This document shows positions 1-7,608 of a stretch of DNA of 64,000 nt, piece by piece. Every line of letters starts with the position of its first letter. Position 1 is the first letter of the stretch. The notes below the pieces were generated by a model. It had not been told where the DNA came from. It searched no databases and was given only the letters and a program-made list of their open reading frames with translations. The stretch comes from Sphingomonas xinjiangensis (GTDB lineage Bacteria > Pseudomonadota > Alphaproteobacteria > Sphingomonadales > Sphingomonadaceae): the NCBI RefSeq assembly GCF_014199255.1, contig NZ_JACIJF010000001.1, forward strand, positions 124,001-188,000, given 5' to 3'. A program made the translations under genes and the position numbers.

Positions 1-262
1 CGTCGGCCTTGTCCTTCGTGGCGCCGGCCTTGTCGCTCTTTTCGTCATTATCCCCGCGCAGCTGGGTTACGGCATAGGCTGCGCCGCCCACGGCTGCTGC
101 AGCGCCGGCTGCGATGGCTGCAGCCGCAACGGGGTGCTCCTTCACCGCATTGACCGTGGCGTCCACAGCGTCGCCGATCGCGTCTTGCGCGGTCTTGATG
201 AAGGAGGTGTTCGAATCCTCGTTCTTGGCCGAGGTTTCGCCGCTGTTCTTGATGTCTGCCAT
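1..262 (-). CDS. Small hypothetical protein, cut by the left window edge
   Basis: The ATG at 262 follows a good ribosome site (AGGGAG, 8 nt upstream on the reverse strand). The visible 87 residues open with MADIKNSGETSAKNE, continue with an amphipathic stretch, then an Ala/Gly-rich segment of about 20 residues that could be a membrane helix, and then a charged Asp/Lys-rich tail that runs off the window. The layout (soluble head, Ala-rich hydrophobic helix, charged tail) resembles small DUF883/ElaB-like membrane-associated proteins, but no family motif is certain. The C-terminus is not visible. It is divergent to nothing nearby: the next gene, a peroxiredoxin, lies upstream on the same strand. 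Confidence 0.6.
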   Translation of the reverse strand, partial: MADIKNSGETSAKNEDSNTSFIKTAQDAIGDAVDATVNAVKEHPVAAAAIAAGAAAAVGGAAYAVTQLRGDNDEKSDKAGATKDKAD

Positions 263-334
263 GACCTATCTCCCTAAGGAATTGCGCAGCTGCAACTCGC
301 GTTGCAGTGCGGCAGTTCCGCAAGCGAAACCGTT

Positions 335-817
335 TTACAGTCGGGCGAGCAAATAGTCGGCCGAGCTGACTTCGAACTGGCCGGGCGCCTCGACATACAA
401 CTGCTCGATTACGCCATCGTTGACGAGCATCGAGAAGCGCTGCCCGCGCGTGCCCATGCCATAGGCCGAACCGTCCATTTCAAGACCCAGCGCCTTTGGG
501 AACGCGCCGTTGCCGTCGGCGAGCATCGTCACCTTGCCCTCCACACCGGACGCCTTGCCCCAGGCTTCCATGACGAAGGCGTCGTTTGCGGCGGTGCAGG
601 CGACTTCATCCACGTCCTTGGCCTTCAGTGCATCCGCCTTTTCCACGAATCCAGGCAGGTGGCGCGCCGAGCAGGTTGGGGTGAAGGCGCCGGGCACGGA
701 GAAGAGCGCGACGCGGCGGCCGGCGAAGAACGCGTCGGAGCTGATCTGCTCGGGACCATCTTCGGTCACCTTGACGAAGGTGGTGGCGGGAATGCGGTCG
801 CCGGTCTGGATGGGCAT
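335..817 (-). CDS. Peroxiredoxin, Prx5/AhpE-like thioredoxin-fold type
   Basis: A 160-residue thiol peroxidase expected to reduce hydrogen peroxide and organic hydroperoxides in the cytoplasm. The peroxidatic motif PGAFTPTCS places the catalytic cysteine at residue 49, with the TPxxC context typical of peroxiredoxins. The later TAANDAFVMEAWG segment (about 75-87) is the Prx5 signature. A second cysteine at about residue 74 could resolve the sulfenic acid or be recycled by glutathione/glutaredoxin. Length matches the family. The ATG at 817 gives the standard N-terminus MPIQTGDRIP. It is divergent from yqgE with a 110-bp shared upstream region. Confidence 0.95.
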   Translation of the reverse strand: MPIQTGDRIPATTFVKVTEDGPEQISSDAFFAGRRVALFSVPGAFTPTCSARHLPGFVEKADALKAKDVDEVACTAANDAFVMEAWGKASGVEGKVTMLADGNGAFPKALGLEMDGSAYGMGTRGQRFSMLVNDGVIEQLYVEAPGQFEVSSADYLLARL

Positions 818-927
818 GCGGTTTCTCCCTGTCTGAAGCCGTTTGCGCCGGCCTAAGCGAGCCCAGATGCGCGGGCAAGCGCTACCGGAATTGGGGAGCC
901 AATATGCCGCCGGTAAGTTAGACCGCT

Positions 928-1488
928 ATGGAGTCGACGCCTTTTCTCACCGGACAGTTCTTGCTCGCCATGCCTGGGATCGGCGATCCCCGGTTCGAGC
1001 GCGCAGTGATCGCAGTGTGCGCGCATGACGAAGAGGGAGCGCTGGGCATCGGCATCGGGGAGACGATCGAGGGATTGGGGCTTCACGAGGTGCTGCGGCA
1101 GTTCGAGATCGATCCAGGCGATGCGCCCGACAGCCCGGTGCATTTCGGCGGTCCGGTGGAGCCGCGTCGTGGGTTCGTGCTGCACTCCACCGATTGGAGC
1201 GGGCAGGACACGGTGGATGTCTGCGGACGCTGGGCTTTGTCCGGAACGGTGGACGTGCTGCGGGCGATCGCGGAGGGCAAGGGGCCGGGGCAGTGGCTGG
1301 TGGCGCTCGGCTATGCCGGCTGGGGCGAGGAGCAACTGGACCAAGAGCTGTCGCGGCACGGCTGGTTCAGCACAGTGGGTGATCCCAGATTGATGTACGA
1401 AGTCGCTGCCGCAGATCGGTGGGAAGAAGGGTTCGTCGGCGCGGGTGTCGATCCGCGGATGCTGGCGAACTGCACCGGCAGGGCGTGA
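928..1488 (+). CDS. YqgE/AlgH family protein (DUF179)
   Basis: 186 residues, the usual length for YqgE/AlgH. The family opening LTGQFLLAMPGIGDPRFERAV and the later GGPV..RGFVLHS block (about 73-88) are both present, as is the GYAGWGEEQLDQEL segment near residue 128. The molecular role is unsettled; AlgH has been linked to alginate regulation in pseudomonads, but this family is broadly conserved in proteobacteria and may serve another purpose. It begins with ATG. A DUF1810 gene starts 7 nt after its stop, so the two are probably co-transcribed. Confidence 0.93.
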   Translation: MESTPFLTGQFLLAMPGIGDPRFERAVIAVCAHDEEGALGIGIGETIEGLGLHEVLRQFEIDPGDAPDSPVHFGGPVEPRRGFVLHSTDWSGQDTVDVCGRWALSGTVDVLRAIAEGKGPGQWLVALGYAGWGEEQLDQELSRHGWFSTVGDPRLMYEVAAADRWEEGFVGAGVDPRMLANCTGRA

Positions 1489-1495
1489 CGGCACT

Positions 1496-1927
1496 GTGGT
1501 CCGGCAACTAGAGCATCTCGTCGACGCCCAGAAGTCTGTCTACGCGAATGCGCTGGCCGAGTTGAGGGCCGGTCGCAAACGCACGCATTGGATGTGGTTC
1601 GTTTTCCCGCAACTCGCCGGATTGGGGAGGAGCGAGACTGCGCGCTTCTACGCGTTGCGATCGGCAGACGAGGCGCGGGCTTACTGGGAGCACCGCGTGC
1701 TAGGACTGCGCTTGCGGGAAGCAACCGCGGCTGCGATCGGCAGCGGCGCGGAAGCAGGGGTGCTGTTCGGCCATCCCGATGATTTGAAGTTCCGTTCGTG
1801 CATGACGCTGTTCAGAGAGGTCGCACCACAGGAGCCGCTGTTTGGTGAGGCCATCGGCCGATTGTGCCGGGGCGAGGCGGATCCGCTCACGCTGCGGCTG
1901 TTGAGAGAGGGACATTGCGCCGCATGA
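1496..1927 (+). CDS. DUF1810 family protein
   Basis: 143 residues from a GTG at 1496. This start was chosen because DUF1810 proteins begin just before the conserved helix seen here as LVDAQKSVYANALAELRAG, and because the longer reading (ATG at 1445) would overlap the yqgE coding region in another frame. The family hallmark KRTHWMWFVFPQLAGLGRS follows at about residues 27-45, then the LFGHPDDLKFRSCMTLF block. The biochemical function of DUF1810 is unknown. It is co-directional and 7 nt downstream of yqgE. Confidence 0.88.
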   Translation: MVRQLEHLVDAQKSVYANALAELRAGRKRTHWMWFVFPQLAGLGRSETARFYALRSADEARAYWEHRVLGLRLREATAAAIGSGAEAGVLFGHPDDLKFRSCMTLFREVAPQEPLFGEAIGRLCRGEADPLTLRLLREGHCAA

Positions 1928-1935
1928 GCGCAGTC

Positions 1936-1955
1936 ATATAAAGATATCTTTATAT
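1936..1955. promoter_or_regulatory. Perfect 20-bp palindrome, candidate SahR operator of ahcY
   Basis: The half-site ATATAAAGAT is followed directly by its exact reverse complement, 90 bp before the ahcY start codon. AT-rich palindromes of this form upstream of ahcY are the expected sites of SahR, an ArsR-family repressor that senses S-adenosylhomocysteine in proteobacteria. The perfect symmetry and position are seen directly; the regulator assignment is from memory of that family. No sahR-like gene lies in this window. Confidence 0.7.
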
Positions 1956-1961
1956 CACCTT

Positions 1962-2015
1962 GCGATGGCGGCCATAGGAGAGTAGGGCGCAGCCCATCGC
2001 CGCCGGGAACCGGCG
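1962..2015 (+). promoter_or_regulatory. Hairpin-rich ahcY leader
   Basis: Between the palindrome and ahcY three short inverted repeats can be drawn: GCGATGG (1962-1968) with CCATCGC (1994-2000); GGGC (1985-1988) with GCCC (1992-1995); and CGCCGG (2001-2006) with CCGGCG (2010-2015) around a GAA loop. The first two share bases, so they are mutually exclusive. This may be an ordinary GC-rich 5' leader or a regulatory RNA. I could not match it to the SAH or SAM riboswitch consensus sequences I know. Confidence 0.3.
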
Positions 2016-2045
2016 TGCATCCGATTCACTCGTGGAGACCCGCTC

Positions 2046-3440
2046 GTGGCTACCGAACAAGATTACGTCATCAAGGACATCGCGCTGGCTGACTTCGGCC
2101 GCGCTGAAATCAACATCGCAGAAACCGAAATGCCCGGCCTGATGGCGCTCCGTTCGGAATTCGGTGCATCGCAGCCGCTGAAGGGCGCGCGCATCACCGG
2201 ATCGCTGCACATGACGATCCAGACCGCCGTGCTGATTGAAACGCTGACCGCGCTAGGCGCGACCGTCCGCTGGGCGACCTGCAACATCTATTCGACGCAG
2301 GACCATGCTGCCGCCGCGATTGCCGCGACTGGTGTGCCGGTATTCGCGATCAAGGGCGAGAGCCTGGCCGAATATTGGGACTATGTCGGCTCGATCTTCG
2401 ATTGGGGCGACGAGACCTGCAACATGATCCTGGACGACGGCGGCGACGCCACGATGTTCGCGCTCTGGGGCGCCAAGCTGGAAGCTGGCCAGTCGTTCGG
2501 CGAGCCGGAGAATGACGAAGAAGTCGAGATGCAGCGCGCGGTAAAGGCGTTCATCGCCCGCAAACCCGGCTACCTCACGCAGACCGTCAAGAACATCAAG
2601 GGCGTGTCGGAAGAGACGACCACCGGCGTGCACCGCCTGTACCACATCGCCAAGAAGGGCGAACTGCCCTTCCCGGCGATCAACGTGAACGACAGCGTCA
2701 CCAAGTCGAAGTTCGACAACCTGTATGGCTGCAAGGAATCGCTGGTCGACGCGATCCGTCGCGGCACCGACGTGATGCTCGCCGGCAAGGTTGCCGCGGT
2801 TGCCGGCTTTGGCGACGTGGGCAAGGGCTCGGCAGCATCGCTGCGCAACGGCGGCGCGCGCGTGCTGGTGACCGAAATCGATCCGATCTGCGCATTGCAG
2901 GCGGCAATGGAAGGCTATGAAGTCGTCACGATGGAAGAGGCGGTGAAGCGCGCCGACATCTTCGTCACTGCGACCGGTAACGCCGACGTCATCACCGCCG
3001 AGCACATGGCCGGCATGAAGAACATGGCGATCGTCTGCAACATCGGCCACTTCGACAGCGAGATCCAGATCTCGGGCCTGTCAAACTACAAGTGGACCGA
3101 AGTGAAGCCGCAGGTCGACCTGGTCGAGTTCCCGGACGGCAAGCAGATCATCATCCTGTCCAAGGGCCGCCTGGTGAACCTGGGCAACGCGACTGGCCAC
3201 CCGTCGTTCGTGATGTCGGCATCGTTCACCAACCAGACGCTGGCGCAGATCGAGCTGTTCACCAAGGCCGAGCAGTACAAGAACGAAGTGTACGTGCTTC
3301 CCAAGCATCTGGACGAGAAGGTCGCGGAACTGCACCTCGAGAAGCTGGGCGTGCAGCTGACCAAGCTGAGCGAGAAGCAGGCCAGCTATATCGGCGTGCC
3401 GGTGGAAGGCCCCTTCAAGCCGGATCACTACCGCTACTGA
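2046..3440 (+). CDS. ahcY: Adenosylhomocysteinase (S-adenosyl-L-homocysteine hydrolase)
   Basis: 464 residues, NAD-dependent hydrolysis of S-adenosylhomocysteine to adenosine and homocysteine, clearing the product inhibitor of methyltransferases in the activated-methyl cycle. The GTG start is preceded by GGAG about 9 nt upstream and gives [19 protein letters not shown]. The NAD-binding glycine motif GFGDVGKG is at residues 254-261, the substrate-binding [13 protein letters not shown] segment is near 57, and the C-terminus ends in PFKPDHYRY as in the family. It is a single-gene unit with an upstream palindrome and its own terminator. Confidence 0.98.
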   Translation: MATEQDYVIKDIALADFGRAEINIAETEMPGLMALRSEFGASQPLKGARITGSLHMTIQTAVLIETLTALGATVRWATCNIYSTQDHAAAAIAATGVPVFAIKGESLAEYWDYVGSIFDWGDETCNMILDDGGDATMFALWGAKLEAGQSFGEPENDEEVEMQRAVKAFIARKPGYLTQTVKNIKGVSEETTTGVHRLYHIAKKGELPFPAINVNDSVTKSKFDNLYGCKESLVDAIRRGTDVMLAGKVAAVAGFGDVGKGSAASLRNGGARVLVTEIDPICALQAAMEGYEVVTMEEAVKRADIFVTATGNADVITAEHMAGMKNMAIVCNIGHFDSEIQISGLSNYKWTEVKPQVDLVEFPDGKQIIILSKGRLVNLGNATGHPSFVMSASFTNQTLAQIELFTKAEQYKNEVYVLPKHLDEKVAELHLEKLGVQLTKLSEKQASYIGVPVEGPFKPDHYRY

Positions 3441-3464
3441 TCCTGGTAACAGCGTGAAATGAGG

Positions 3465-3496
3465 GGCCGCATTCCGCAAGGATGCGGCCTCTTTTC
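3465..3496 (+). terminator. Rho-independent terminator of ahcY
   Basis: Stem GGCCGCAT (3465-3472) with ATGCGGCC (3482-3489), a 9-nt loop, then TCTTTT. It lies 25 nt after the ahcY stop codon. Confidence 0.85.
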
Positions 3497-3516
3497 GTTT
3501 GCGAGCAAGCTTTCGA

Positions 3517-3534
3517 TGTGACTTTAAGGTCACA
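3517..3534. promoter_or_regulatory. Palindromic putative operator upstream of the TonB-dependent receptor
   Basis: TGTGAC-TTTAAG-GTCACA: 16 of 18 positions are symmetric (one mismatched pair at the centre). The arms resemble those of CRP/FNR-family sites, but the spacing TGTGA-N8-TCACA is two bases longer than the classic CRP site, so a different dimeric regulator is possible. It sits 160 bp before the receptor start; there is no other gene in the 3441-3694 gap. Confidence 0.4.
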
Positions 3535-3694
3535 CATCTCGGAATTAGCGTGAGCTAGGTCATTGAAACCCCATAGATGTTCAGCCGAAATGTGGAGGAC
3601 ACGCGGCAGAAACATCCACCTGTACTAAGCGCAGCCCTTCTCGTGACAGATGCGTGACGGCGCGTTTGAGCACGGGTCCAGTGAAAGGGATTGT

Positions 3695-6600
3695 ATGCGT
3701 TTCGTATCCATGGGCAGCCGCTCTCGGCTCAGCTTGACTGCGTCCCTGGCTGTGCTGGCGATCGCCGCAGCCAACCCTGCCGCCGCGCAGGATGCCTCCG
3801 ACAATGCTGGCGCCAACATGGCTTCGGGCACCGACACTACCGCCACGGACACGGCGGTTCCGCCGATCGGCGATGCGGCCGCTGCACCGAGCAGCACGCA
3901 GGCCGAGCCGGCCCAGGCAGAGGAAGTTGTCGTCACTGGATCGCGCATCTCGCGCCCGACGCTCGACTCTCCCATCCCCGTGACATCCGTCTCGATTGCC
4001 GATCTGACTCGCACCGGCGGTATCGTCCTCGGCGACGCGCTGAACGATCTGCCGTCGCTGCGTTCGACCTACAGCCAGGCGAATTCGACTCAGTATATCG
4101 GTACGTCGGGTCTCAACATCCTCGATCTGCGCGGCCTTGGGCCGAGCCGTACGTTGGTGCTGGTCAACGGCCGCCGACACATCACCTCGCAAGAAGGTGA
4201 GTTCCTGGTCGACACCAATACAATCCCGACCGACTTGATCGACCGCGTCGACATCGTCACCGGGGGCAGCTCTGCCGTATATGGGTCGGACGCCATGGCG
4301 GGCGTCGTCAACTTCGTGCTGAAGCGCGACTTTGAAGGCGCGCGGCTGAACGCCCAAGCTGGCTTGAGCGACAAGGGCGACCGCGGCAGCTATCGTCTGT
4401 CGAGCACTTTCGGCAAGAACTTCGCCGAGGGGCGCGGCAATGTCGCGCTGAGCCTGGAATATAATCAGGCCAACCTGGTCACCTACACCGACCGCCCCGA
4501 GCTGACAGGCGCCTTCAGCGGGCGCAACCAGTTCCAGTTGGTGAACACGCCCAGTTCCGACAACAGCATCCCGGACCGGACGTTCCTGACCGGCGTGCGG
4601 AGCTTCGGCTATGACAATGGCGGCAACTTCATCGCCTATAACGGCACCCGGATCACTGCGTGCGGCACGCAGCCGGGCGGTTGCCTACCCAATGGCAGAC
4701 CGCGAATTTATGGTTTCAACACCGACGGATCGCTGTCTGAATACAACTACGGTACGGACTTCCGCCCAGTGGGATCGGGCAACAACCAGGGCGGCAGCGG
4801 CGCAATCCTGAACGATCGCGGGACTCTGGTGCCGCAGCTTAACCGCTACGTCGCCAATTTCCTCGGGCATTATGACGTCTCGGATGCGTTCCGTCCGTTT
4901 ATCGAGGCGAAGTTCGTCCGCGTGGAAAGCTTCAACCAAGGCACGCCCACCTTCGCGCAGGGCGGCGAGCAGGGACTGGTCGACGACGTCGATGCTGCCG
5001 GCGTCGCCGTCCGTCGTCCGGCCAATCTGGGCTATGGCACCAGCACGGGCATTCCGATCCAGTTCGACAATGCTTTCCTCCAGCCCGGCGCGGCCGCGAC
5101 GATCCGGTCGCTGCTTCCGGCTGGCGCGAACTTCTTCCGGATGAACCGCAACAACAACGATCTGGGCACGCGCGACGAATTCGACCGCCGCGACACGTAC
5201 CGTGTGGTGGTCGGCGCGGAAGGCACGTTCAACGACGACTGGAAGTACGACATTTCGGCTAACTACGGCGAGTTCCGTTCGACCTCGAAGTTCTACAACA
5301 ACCGCATCGAGCAGAACTTCTACAACGCGGTGGACTCGGTGCGGAACGGCGCCGGGCAGATCGTGTGCAGGATCAACCAGGCGGCGGTCACCGATCCCAA
5401 TTGCGTTCCGATCAACCTGTTTGGCAATGGTTCGCCGAGCCAGGCGGCGCTCAATTACATCAACACGACCTCGCGCCGTGAAGGTAAGGCGACGCAGTTC
5501 GACATCAACGCGAACCTGGTCGGTGACTCCTCGCAGCTCTTTGAACTGCCCGGCGGCCCTGTCCGTTTCGCGATCGGTGGCGAGTATCGGCGCGAGACGG
5601 CATCGTACCGCTATGACGATCTGGTGAAGAGCGGCGCCACCTTCCTGAACGCGATCCCGGATTTCGATCCCACGTCGTTCGAAGTAAAGGAAGCCTATGG
5701 CGAAATCGAGCTGCCGGTCCTTCGGGAGCTGCCGTTCGCGCAGGAGTTGACGATCAACGCCGCGGCACGTGTCGCCGACTACAAGGGTTCGACCGGTACG
5801 GTCTGGGCCTGGAACGCTGGGGGCATTTATGCGCCGATCCGCGACATCAAGTTCCGTGTGAACTATTCGAAGTCGGTGCGCGCACCTACGCTAGGCGATC
5901 TTTACTCATCGCCCTCGCAGAACTTCGCGTCCGTCGACGATCCGTGCGACGTGAACTTCATCAACAACGGGCCGAACCGCGCCGCCAATTGCCTTGCGGC
6001 AGGCGTTCCGGTTGGCTTCGCGAACGATGTTGTCCGCGCAGGAACGCTGGAAATCCTGTCCGGAGGCAATGCGAACCTGACGGCGGAGACGTCGCGCAGC
6101 TGGACCTATGGCGTGATTGTTCAGCCGCGTTTCTTGCCGGGCTTCGCAATCACTGCTGATTACTACGACATCGAGATAAACAACGTCATCAGCTCGGTGG
6201 ATGCGCAGCAGATCCTTGACGCGTGCTATGATGCGGATTCGTTGAACAATCAGTTCTGCGGGTTCATCAATCCGCGGGAGAGCAATGGTTACTTTGCGCG
6301 ACCAGCACTGCTTCAAAGCAGCGTGAACTTCTCGGCGCTACGCGCGAAGGGTATCGACGTCGACATGTCGTACACCCATCGTTTCGATGCGGATAATCGG
6401 CTTGCCGTTCGCCTGATCGGCACCTGGGTAGAGAACCGGACCGATTACCCCTATCTTGACGATCCGGACTTCCCGGAACGCGAGCTTGGCGAGTTGGGCG
6501 ATCCAATCTGGAGCGCGAACGCTACGGTGGACTATTCGCACGGTCCGTTCAGCCTTGGATATCAGCTCCGCTATGTCGGCAAGCAGTCGATCACCGATTG

Positions 6601-6850
6601 GGAAGCGCAGCACGATTATAATGGCGTGCCGGCCTATGACCCGAACTATGCGGACGTAGTGTACTATCCCGAGGTTTTTTATCACTCGATCCGCGCCACC
6701 ATGGATGTGAACCGTCAGTTCACCTTGTATGGCGGCATCGACAATCTGACCGACGAACGGCCGCCATATGGCCTGCTCGGCAACGGTGAAGACGCGATCT
6801 ACGACAATGTAGGCCGCTTCATGTATATCGGCGCGACCGTGAAGTTCTGA
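3695..6850 (+). CDS. TonB-dependent outer-membrane receptor
   Basis: 1051 residues, an outer-membrane beta-barrel that takes up a ligand using TonB/ExbBD energy. The ATG at 3695 was chosen because it is followed directly by a signal peptide (basic MGSRSRLS, hydrophobic core, cleavage after AAA near residue 31) and preceded by AAAGGGA; an upstream ATG at 3650 lacks both. A low-complexity Asp/Thr/Ala linker leads to the TonB box-like EEVVVTGSRI and the plug domain, which includes RGLGPSRTLVLVNGRR and GGSSAVYGSDAMAGVVNFVLKR. The barrel ends in DNLTDERPP and a final ATVKF with terminal Phe. The substrate cannot be told from sequence, and no transport or degradation genes adjoin it. It is transcribed alone, with a terminator downstream. 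Confidence 0.95.
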   Translation: MRFVSMGSRSRLSLTASLAVLAIAAANPAAAQDASDNAGANMASGTDTTATDTAVPPIGDAAAAPSSTQAEPAQAEEVVVTGSRISRPTLDSPIPVTSVSIADLTRTGGIVLGDALNDLPSLRSTYSQANSTQYIGTSGLNILDLRGLGPSRTLVLVNGRRHITSQEGEFLVDTNTIPTDLIDRVDIVTGGSSAVYGSDAMAGVVNFVLKRDFEGARLNAQAGLSDKGDRGSYRLSSTFGKNFAEGRGNVALSLEYNQANLVTYTDRPELTGAFSGRNQFQLVNTPSSDNSIPDRTFLTGVRSFGYDNGGNFIAYNGTRITACGTQPGGCLPNGRPRIYGFNTDGSLSEYNYGTDFRPVGSGNNQGGSGAILNDRGTLVPQLNRYVANFLGHYDVSDAFRPFIEAKFVRVESFNQGTPTFAQGGEQGLVDDVDAAGVAVRRPANLGYGTSTGIPIQFDNAFLQPGAAATIRSLLPAGANFFRMNRNNNDLGTRDEFDRRDTYRVVVGAEGTFNDDWKYDISANYGEFRSTSKFYNNRIEQNFYNAVDSVRNGAGQIVCRINQAAVTDPNCVPINLFGNGSPSQAALNYINTTSRREGKATQFDINANLVGDSSQLFELPGGPVRFAIGGEYRRETASYRYDDLVKSGATFLNAIPDFDPTSFEVKEAYGEIELPVLRELPFAQELTINAAARVADYKGSTGTVWAWNAGGIYAPIRDIKFRVNYSKSVRAPTLGDLYSSPSQNFASVDDPCDVNFINNGPNRAANCLAAGVPVGFANDVVRAGTLEILSGGNANLTAETSRSWTYGVIVQPRFLPGFAITADYYDIEINNVISSVDAQQILDACYDADSLNNQFCGFINPRESNGYFARPALLQSSVNFSALRAKGIDVDMSYTHRFDADNRLAVRLIGTWVENRTDYPYLDDPDFPERELGELGDPIWSANATVDYSHGPFSLGYQLRYVGKQSITDWEAQHDYNGVPAYDPNYADVVYYPEVFYHSIRATMDVNRQFTLYGGIDNLTDERPPYGLLGNGEDAIYDNVGRFMYIGATVKF

Positions 6851-6871
6851 TCCGACAGAGCGGGCGAAACG

Positions 6872-6903
6872 AAAGGGCCTGGCGTATGCCGGGCCCTTTT
6901 CAT
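6872..6903 (+). terminator. Rho-independent terminator of the TonB-dependent receptor
   Basis: AAAGGGCC (6873-6880) pairs with GGCCCTTT (6892-6899), with further pairing inside (GGC with GCC), followed by a T run. It lies 22 nt after the receptor stop codon. Confidence 0.88.
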
Positions 6904-6963
6904 TCTAAGCAAATCGGAACGCACCCTTCCAACCTACGTTATTCTGGAAAGTGGGAGCGTTTC

Positions 6964-7203
6964 ATGTTGCGTGTGCTGATTGCGAGGCTCGCCATCGGAG
7001 TGGCTGCGGTTGGTGCTGGTGGAAGCGTGGCCGGAATGGGCCTGGCGAACTACGTCGAGTCGGGCTCTTTCCACTTCTACAAGCAGCCTCGAATGACGGC
7101 GTGGAACGAACGCCCCAGCGGCTTCGATGCTGCTTCGGATGAAGCGCTTCCCGATACGGCGGATGCTCGCGCCTTTTCAGCTGATTTCAGAGCCGGCCAC
7201 TAA
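6964..7203 (+). CDS. Small hypothetical membrane-anchored or exported protein
   Basis: 79 residues from an ATG with GGGAG about 7 nt upstream. Residues 1-25 (MLRVLIARLAIGVAAVGAGG) are a short basic head and a hydrophobic stretch, giving a signal anchor or uncleaved signal. The rest is polar, with aromatic residues in the middle (SFHFYKQP). No family is recognised. The next small gene starts 1 nt after its stop, so the two are probably translated together. Confidence 0.55.
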   Translation: MLRVLIARLAIGVAAVGAGGSVAGMGLANYVESGSFHFYKQPRMTAWNERPSGFDAASDEALPDTADARAFSADFRAGH

Positions 7204-7204
7204 A

Positions 7205-7492
7205 ATGGCGATGCCCGACGGTCATGATGTGGACGGGCAGGCGGGGAAACCGGCACGAGAGCGTATTGCCGAGGTCCTGCGGGTGGCTTTGGAATCGCGA
7301 GAGGATGCTCCGATCGACGATGCTACTCGGCGACTGATGCTGCATCTTTCCATCGAGCCGCCGTCGAAGCAGGTTCTTTCACCGGCGGAAAAAGCTTCGC
7401 CGGATGCAACATCAAGACCGGTGGCACCGCGTTCGTTGTTGCGGCGGGTGTTGAACCGTTCATTGCACGCTCTGCGAGATCAATCCCGATAA
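7205..7492 (+). CDS. Small hypothetical protein
   Basis: 95 residues from the ATG at 7205, immediately after the stop of the previous small gene. It is hydrophilic and charged, with a predicted helix (ARERIAEVLRVALESRED, about 17-34), a TRRLMLHLSIEPP segment and a basic C-terminus. There is no signal peptide or membrane segment. No family is recognised. The start at 7205 is preferred over an in-frame ATG at 7127, which would overlap the upstream gene by 77 nt. Confidence 0.5.
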   Translation: MAMPDGHDVDGQAGKPARERIAEVLRVALESREDAPIDDATRRLMLHLSIEPPSKQVLSPAEKASPDATSRPVAPRSLLRRVLNRSLHALRDQSR

Positions 7493-7608
7493 CGAAGAGG
7501 CGCTGCGCAGAGGAGTTTCGAAGCTCCGGCTGCAACCGGCTTCCCGTCACGCGCAGCTTTGCTTAAGGATGAGGCCATGGTGGTCCGTCGCCGCCGCGGA
7601 GGCGCGGC

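Noticed and set aside
1957..2045. SAH riboswitch in the ahcY leader
   Set aside because: I could not find the conserved core of the SAH riboswitch; only generic hairpins are seen.
3517..3534. Classic CRP site
   Set aside because: Spacing between TGTGA and TCACA is 8 rather than 6, so I report it only as an unassigned palindrome.
3650..3694. Upstream ATG as start of the TonB-dependent receptor
   Set aside because: It has no ribosome site and would put 15 polar residues before the signal peptide.
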